From positions 1 to 8,507 of the forward strand of contig CALHVK010000099.1 of the NCBI GenBank assembly GCA_938039195.1: 8,507 nt of DNA, given 5' to 3'. A model generated the notes under the pieces. It had not been told where the DNA came from. It did no database searches and saw only the letters and a program-made list of their open reading frames with translations. Below, piece by piece: positions 5,792 through 8,507 of this stretch. This DNA is from an uncultured Carnobacteriaceae bacterium. GTDB lineage: Bacteria; Bacillota; Bacilli; Lactobacillales; Aerococcaceae. The first letter of the stretch is position 1. Every line of letters begins with the position of its first letter. A program made the position numbers and the translations under genes.

Positions 5792-5928
5792 TTTTCACGT
5801 TACTGCTACAATAAAATCCACAAGATTCTCCGTAATCATTTTGAGCACAAAAGAATTGGTTCCTATCAAGTAGGAGTGTTTTTAGGAATCTAAGAGGAGC
5901 CTATTCAACCTCATTTGGAGATGGAAGG

Positions 5929-6843
5929 TTAAATTAGTTTCTTAGCTTTATCAGTATTGGCGAAGTGGAGTTTGGCTACTTTACCAAGGAGTTCCATGCC
6001 GCCGTGTTTTAAAATAGTGGCTGCTGCTTTATCGACGTTGGCGCCTGCACCGCTTGGGAGTTCATATCCATATTCGGCGCTTAGTGAATCAAGGCCATCA
6101 AGAAAAGCACATCTGGCAATCATAGAAGCAGCCGCAACTGCGATATGGTGACTTTCGCCTTTTGTAATAAAGTATGTTTTCTTCTTATCGACAAGGTCTT
6201 GGCCTTTGAGATAACGGTAATACAAGTCTGGTTTACAGAATTGGTCGATTAAGTACGCTTCTGGAACTTCAGGAGAAAGTTTCTCGGTTAGAAGACGAAG
6301 AGCTTGGTTATGAAGCAACGCCTTCATCTCGTTTAGATTTTTCACTTGTTGGACTTCGTTATATTTCTCTGGCCAAAGCGTTAATAACTTATATGGCACA
6401 GTTTCTTTGATTTTTGGAACGAGGGCCTTAATTTGGTCGTCCGTCATGTCTTTAGAGTCGCGAACGCCCATCGATTTTAACGCTTGGATGTTTTCTTTTG
6501 AAACAAAAGCTGCCGCAACCGTCAGTGGTCCAAAGTAAGCGCCGTTTCCGACTTCATCGCTTCCAATAACGCTCCAAGTCGCAAAACCTTCTGGAAGAGT
6601 AGATTCTTCAAGGGCTTTCTTTGCAGTTGCGTCCATCGATTGTTCGAGTTGGTTCTTTTGGATAAAGTCTTCGATACCTTTTCCTTGAAAGAGAACCTTG
6701 CCAGATTTATAGGCTGTAATCGATAAACCGTCGACCTTTAGACGCAATGTTGCGTGTGGTGGAGGAGATTGTGTGTAGGAAGCATAGTTTGCTCCTAGTG
6801 TTGCAATTTGCTCAGGTGATAAAATTAAAGTTAATGAATTCAT
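5929..6843 (-). CDS. rnhC: Ribonuclease HIII
   Basis: A 304-residue enzyme that cleaves the RNA strand of RNA-DNA hybrids, removing R-loops and primers. Residues 1-85 form the TBP-like N-terminal substrate-binding domain typical of HIII. The type-2 RNase H domain follows: GSDEVGNGAYFGP with catalytic D96 and E97, RDSKD at 128-132, LID with D200 and a second Asp at D206, and the GESHHIAVAAASMIAR region at 229-244. D200/D206 roles are by analogy with Bacillus RNase HIII. The ATG at 6843 is chosen because AAGGGGG lies just upstream; an in-frame ATG at 6879 lies on the -35 side of the likely -10 box and has no such site. It is divergent from zapA, the usual Firmicutes arrangement, and convergent with corA. 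Confidence 0.95.
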   Translation of the reverse strand: MNSLTLILSPEQIATLGANYASYTQSPPPHATLRLKVDGLSITAYKSGKVLFQGKGIEDFIQKNQLEQSMDATAKKALEESTLPEGFATWSVIGSDEVGNGAYFGPLTVAAAFVSKENIQALKSMGVRDSKDMTDDQIKALVPKIKETVPYKLLTLWPEKYNEVQQVKNLNEMKALLHNQALRLLTEKLSPEVPEAYLIDQFCKPDLYYRYLKGQDLVDKKKTYFITKGESHHIAVAAASMIARCAFLDGLDSLSAEYGYELPSGAGANVDKAAATILKHGGMELLGKVAKLHFANTDKAKKLI

Positions 6844-6864
6844 GTCGTTCCCCCTTTTCTTTTT

Positions 6865-6893
6865 AGCATACCACGACAAAATTCATCCGTCCA
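6865..6893 (-). promoter_or_regulatory. Promoter of rnhC
   Basis: On the minus strand TGGACG (6888-6893), a 17-nt spacer and TATGCT (6865-6870) with an extended TGG before it. It lies 21 nt before the ATG at 6843. The -35 box overlaps one arm of the inverted repeat at 6890-6910. Confidence 0.55.
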
Positions 6894-6910
6894 CTCTCTA
6901 AAAAAGTGGA
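6890..6910. promoter_or_regulatory. Inverted repeat between divergent rnhC and zapA
   Basis: TCCACT (6890-6895) and AGTGGA (6905-6910) form 6-bp arms around 9 nt, followed on the plus strand by TTTTT. It looks like a small terminator, but no plus-strand gene ends before it. Because it overlaps the rnhC -35 box it could instead be an operator, or an insulator against antisense transcription. Confidence 0.4.
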
Positions 6911-6936
6911 TTTTTAGTGTATTTTTAAATGAAAAA

Positions 6937-6945
6937 TGGTAAAAT
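6937..6945 (+). promoter_or_regulatory. Possible extended -10 promoter of zapA-cvpA
   Basis: TGG-TAAAAT resembles an extended -10 box, with no good -35. It would start the RNA only about 5 nt before the ATG at 6957. If this is the real promoter, the GTG at 6981 becomes the likelier zapA start. Confidence 0.35.
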
Positions 6946-6956
6946 AAGGTGATATT

Positions 6957-7337
6957 ATGGAGAAAGTGAGAGGGTCTTTTGTGAATCAACCAAAAACAAG
7001 AGTAAAAGCAACGATTTCAGGGAAATCTTATACGATTATTGGTCGTAAGTCGCAACAAGAAATGCAAAGTATTGTGCGTGTCTTACAAGAACAATTAGAT
7101 CAAATCACTCGAGTATCTGACAAATTGTCGACGGAAGAAGTGGCGCTTCTTGCAGCCATCAATGCCATCTCGAATCAATTTGAAAAGCAAGAAGAAGTGG
7201 TCGCGTTAAAGAAACGTGTGGAGCAATTAGAAAAAGAATTGCGCACCATTCAACATAAACGCCCTTCGATTGATGCAACTAGAAAACAAGAATTAGAAAA
7301 ACAATTTGAATTACAACAAGATTTGTTGAGAAGGTAG
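6957..7337 (+). CDS. zapA: Cell division protein ZapA
   Basis: A 126-residue protein of the ZapA family, which binds and bundles FtsZ filaments and promotes Z-ring formation at midcell. The N-terminal globular part contains the typical RVKATISGKSYTIIGRK strand pair, followed by QQEMQSIVRVLQEQLDQI and the helix STEEVALLAAINAISNQ. The C-terminal half (about 75-126) is a charged coiled coil used for dimer/tetramer formation. Start choice: ATG 6957 has AGGTGAT in ideal register with the 16S anti-SD. GTG 6981 (GAGAGGG 6 nt upstream) would give a protein beginning near NQPKTRVKATI, a length closer to relatives, and cannot be excluded. It is followed after 6 nt by cvpA, whose ribosome binding site overlaps the zapA stop codon, so the two are translationally linked. 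Confidence 0.9.
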   Translation: MEKVRGSFVNQPKTRVKATISGKSYTIIGRKSQQEMQSIVRVLQEQLDQITRVSDKLSTEEVALLAAINAISNQFEKQEEVVALKKRVEQLEKELRTIQHKRPSIDATRKQELEKQFELQQDLLRR

Positions 7338-7343
7338 GTTTCA

Positions 7344-7880
7344 ATGGTAACATTAATTATTTTATTTTATTTATTAGTCGGTGTGTATACCGGGATGCGC
7401 CGAGGGTTAACTTTAGAACTCGTGTATATCGCAGGATACTTCATCACATTCCTCGTAGCGATGGTAACCTATAAAGGATTGGCGAAGTTCTTATCCGTGT
7501 ACATTCCATATCCATCTTACATTCCAGGAAATCACTTAGCGATTTTCACAGAAGCACAAGCGATGTCACTGGACCAATCATTTTATAATTTGATAGCATT
7601 TTTAATCATTATGATTATTGGATGGTTAGTGGTTCGTTTCTTAGGATATGTTGCTAGTGAATTAACATTCTTACCGTTATTGAAACAATTCAATACCATT
7701 GGCGGAGCTGCACTTGGATTCTTGATGAATTACTTATTCATTTACTTTGTATTATACGCAGTGGCGATGATTCCAATGGCGCCAGCACAAAAGATTGTTG
7801 AAAGCGGATTGCCAAACTTCATCATCACAAAAACACCAATTGTGACGCAAATCGTTTCAAGTTGGTTATTACCTAAATAA
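7344..7880 (+). CDS. cvpA: CvpA family membrane protein
   Basis: A 178-residue integral membrane protein with four predicted helices (about residues 2-16, 24-42, 80-101 and 121-144). After the first helix comes GMRRG (17-21), a conserved feature of the CvpA/colicin V production family. In Escherichia coli cvpA is needed for colicin V production; its role in Firmicutes is unclear, though its steady position beside zapA and mutS2 points to a cell-envelope or division-related job. The AAGGTAGG ribosome binding site overlaps the zapA stop. An intrinsic terminator follows 8 nt after the stop. Length and topology are normal for the family. Confidence 0.88.
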   Translation: MVTLIILFYLLVGVYTGMRRGLTLELVYIAGYFITFLVAMVTYKGLAKFLSVYIPYPSYIPGNHLAIFTEAQAMSLDQSFYNLIAFLIIMIIGWLVVRFLGYVASELTFLPLLKQFNTIGGAALGFLMNYLFIYFVLYAVAMIPMAPAQKIVESGLPNFIITKTPIVTQIVSSWLLPK

Positions 7881-7887
7881 AACCTCG

Positions 7888-7918
7888 AAGCGTGGAACAA
7901 ACTTGTTCCACGTTTTTT
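7888..7918 (+). terminator. Intrinsic terminator between cvpA and mutS2
   Basis: CGTGGAAC and GTTCCACG pair (7891-7898 with 7905-7912) around a 6-nt loop, extended by flanking A/T pairs, with six T residues. It ends only 17 nt before the mutS2 ATG, leaving no room for a promoter after it. Confidence 0.85.
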
Positions 7919-7935
7919 AAGAAAGAAGGACTGTT

Positions 7936-8507
7936 ATGAATTCGAAAATCGAAAAGGTTTTAGAATTTTCAAAAATTAGAACACAACTAGCCGAATATGC
8001 GACTTCCGAAAAAGGGAAGCAAATGATTAAGGAACTTCCAATCGAAGTCGAAGCAAAGGCCATTCAAAATAAGATTGAAGAAACAACAGATGGAGTGGAG
8101 CTCTTACGGTTAAAACAAGGGATTCCAATTCCAAGGTTGAAAGATATTAGTTTTGCCCTAAAACGTCTGGAATTAGAAGCAGGGCTTAATGGACGTGAAT
8201 TAAGTGATATTTTACGAGTGCTCGCGACAACGCATGAGGTGGAGCGTTTCTTTGAAAAAGTCGAAGAAGAGGAAATCGCATTGAAGCGCGTTCCGCGTCT
8301 TGTCGAGAAACTCGAAAGTATCCCAGAAGTGACGCATGAACTAGAAGCCTCTATTCGTGAAGACGGGTATGTGTTAGATAGCGCGTCTCCAACTTTACAT
8401 GGCATTCGTGTGGGGATTCAAAAGACAGAGCAAGAGATTCGTCGTCAAATGGATCAATACCTCACAGGAAAGAATGCACAGTACTTAAGCGATACGATTA
8501 TCACGAT
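7936..8507 (+). CDS. mutS2: MutS2, N-terminal part (runs off the right edge)
   Basis: The frame is open from ATG 7936 to the window end, giving 190 codons of a protein normally about 780-790 residues. It opens MNSKIEKVLEFSKIRTQLAE then YATSEKGKQ and ELPIE, matching the MutS2 N-terminal helical domain (LEF-KI--QL--YA-S--GK). GYVLDSASPTLHGIR and IRRQMDQYL also fit the core/clamp region. MutS2 lacks the mismatch-binding domain of MutS. In bacteria it has been linked to suppression of recombination and, more recently, to splitting collided ribosomes, through its ATPase and C-terminal Smr domains, which lie outside the window. The ribosome binding site AAGAAGGA is 5 nt upstream. In many Bacilli polX lies between cvpA and mutS2; here it is absent. 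Confidence 0.92.
   Translation, partial: MNSKIEKVLEFSKIRTQLAEYATSEKGKQMIKELPIEVEAKAIQNKIEETTDGVELLRLKQGIPIPRLKDISFALKRLELEAGLNGRELSDILRVLATTHEVERFFEKVEEEEIALKRVPRLVEKLESIPEVTHELEASIREDGYVLDSASPTLHGIRVGIQKTEQEIRRQMDQYLTGKNAQYLSDTIIT

Larger units (their letters stand above)
5583..5885. repeat. About 300-bp imperfect inverted repeat (fold-back element) filling the corA-rnhC gap
   Basis: The 348 nt between the convergent genes hold no supportable ORF but are a large inverted repeat. Best-paired stretches are: AAAAACAC plus TCCTACTTGATAGGAA (5583-5608) against 5859-5885; TTTGTGCTCA and ATGATTAC (from 5639) against 5832-5851; GAATC and GGATTT (5665-5680) against 5814-5828; TTTATTGTAGC (5682-5692) and GTAACGT (5694-5700) against GCTACAATAAA (5805-5815) and ACGTTAC (5797-5803). 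The left arm has about 25 extra nt near its outer end. The centre, 5701-5796, carries two further hairpins. One strand could thus fold as a long stem ending in a three-way junction. Candidates are a transposase-less fold-back/MITE-like element, a structured RNA, or an elaborated bidirectional terminator. No clear target-site duplication is visible. Confidence 0.75.

Noticed and set aside
5583..5885. Retron-type msr/msd RNA (inverted ends, internal hairpins)
   Set aside because: No reverse transcriptase gene lies next to it, and both flanking genes are housekeeping or transport genes.
5583..5885. Insertion sequence remnant with transposase
   Set aside because: No reading frame in the segment resembles a transposase and no target-site duplication is clear. 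At most it is a transposase-less element.
5929..6879. Longer RNase HIII start at 6879
   Set aside because: It would add a 12-residue basic extension that covers the ribosome binding site and -10 box of the start at 6843.
8064..8405. Minus-strand open frame opposite mutS2
   Set aside because: Serine-rich shadow of a clear MutS2 coding frame, without start signals.

Overview
The window looks like chromosomal DNA from a low-GC Gram-positive bacterium of the order Lactobacillales. Supporting signs are AGGAGG-type ribosome binding sites, TTGACA/TATACT promoters, short intrinsic terminators, and the rnhC / zapA-cvpA-mutS2 neighbourhood without polX. A pneumococcal-type histidine triad protein next to this set would suit a Carnobacteriaceae/Granulicatella-like or streptococcus-related organism. 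The genus is an inference and was not tested.

Layout: (1) Positions 1-1122, minus strand, hold a tandem family of DUF1307 (YehR-like) lipoprotein genes. There are two complete copies, plus the first 13 codons of a third at the left edge. The signal-peptide DNA and the spacers are almost identical between copies, while the mature domains have diverged. A good promoter precedes the lead copy, and each spacer carries a hairpin and a 7-3-7 palindrome. (2) Positions 1289-2329, plus strand, encode an M42-family metallo-aminopeptidase, closed by a strong terminator. (3) Positions 2465-4558 encode a secreted, zinc-binding-type histidine triad protein with its own TTGACA-17-TATACT promoter, a 12-bp palindrome over the -10 box and a strong terminator. 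(4) Positions 4678-5580 encode a CorA-type divalent cation channel, also monocistronic. (5) Positions 5581-5928, between convergent corA and rnhC, hold no gene. They are filled by an approximately 300-bp imperfect inverted repeat whose centre carries two further hairpins, so one strand folds as a long stem ending in a three-way junction. (6) Positions 5929-6843, minus strand, encode RNase HIII. (7) Positions 6957-8507, plus strand, hold zapA, cvpA and the start of mutS2, with an intrinsic terminator between cvpA and mutS2.

Functionally the left two-thirds is a surface, peptide and metal block: lipoproteins, a peptidase, a Zn-binding surface protein and a Mg/Co channel, mostly in single-gene units with their own promoters and terminators. 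The right third is a conserved housekeeping block: RNA primer/R-loop removal by RNase HIII, divisome assembly by ZapA, a CvpA membrane protein, and MutS2. No phage, IS transposase, CRISPR array, tRNA or rRNA is visible. The items most worth a second look are the large fold-back structure between corA and rnhC, the homogenised lipoprotein array with its conserved palindromes, and the Cys-bracketed histidine triad in the surface protein.
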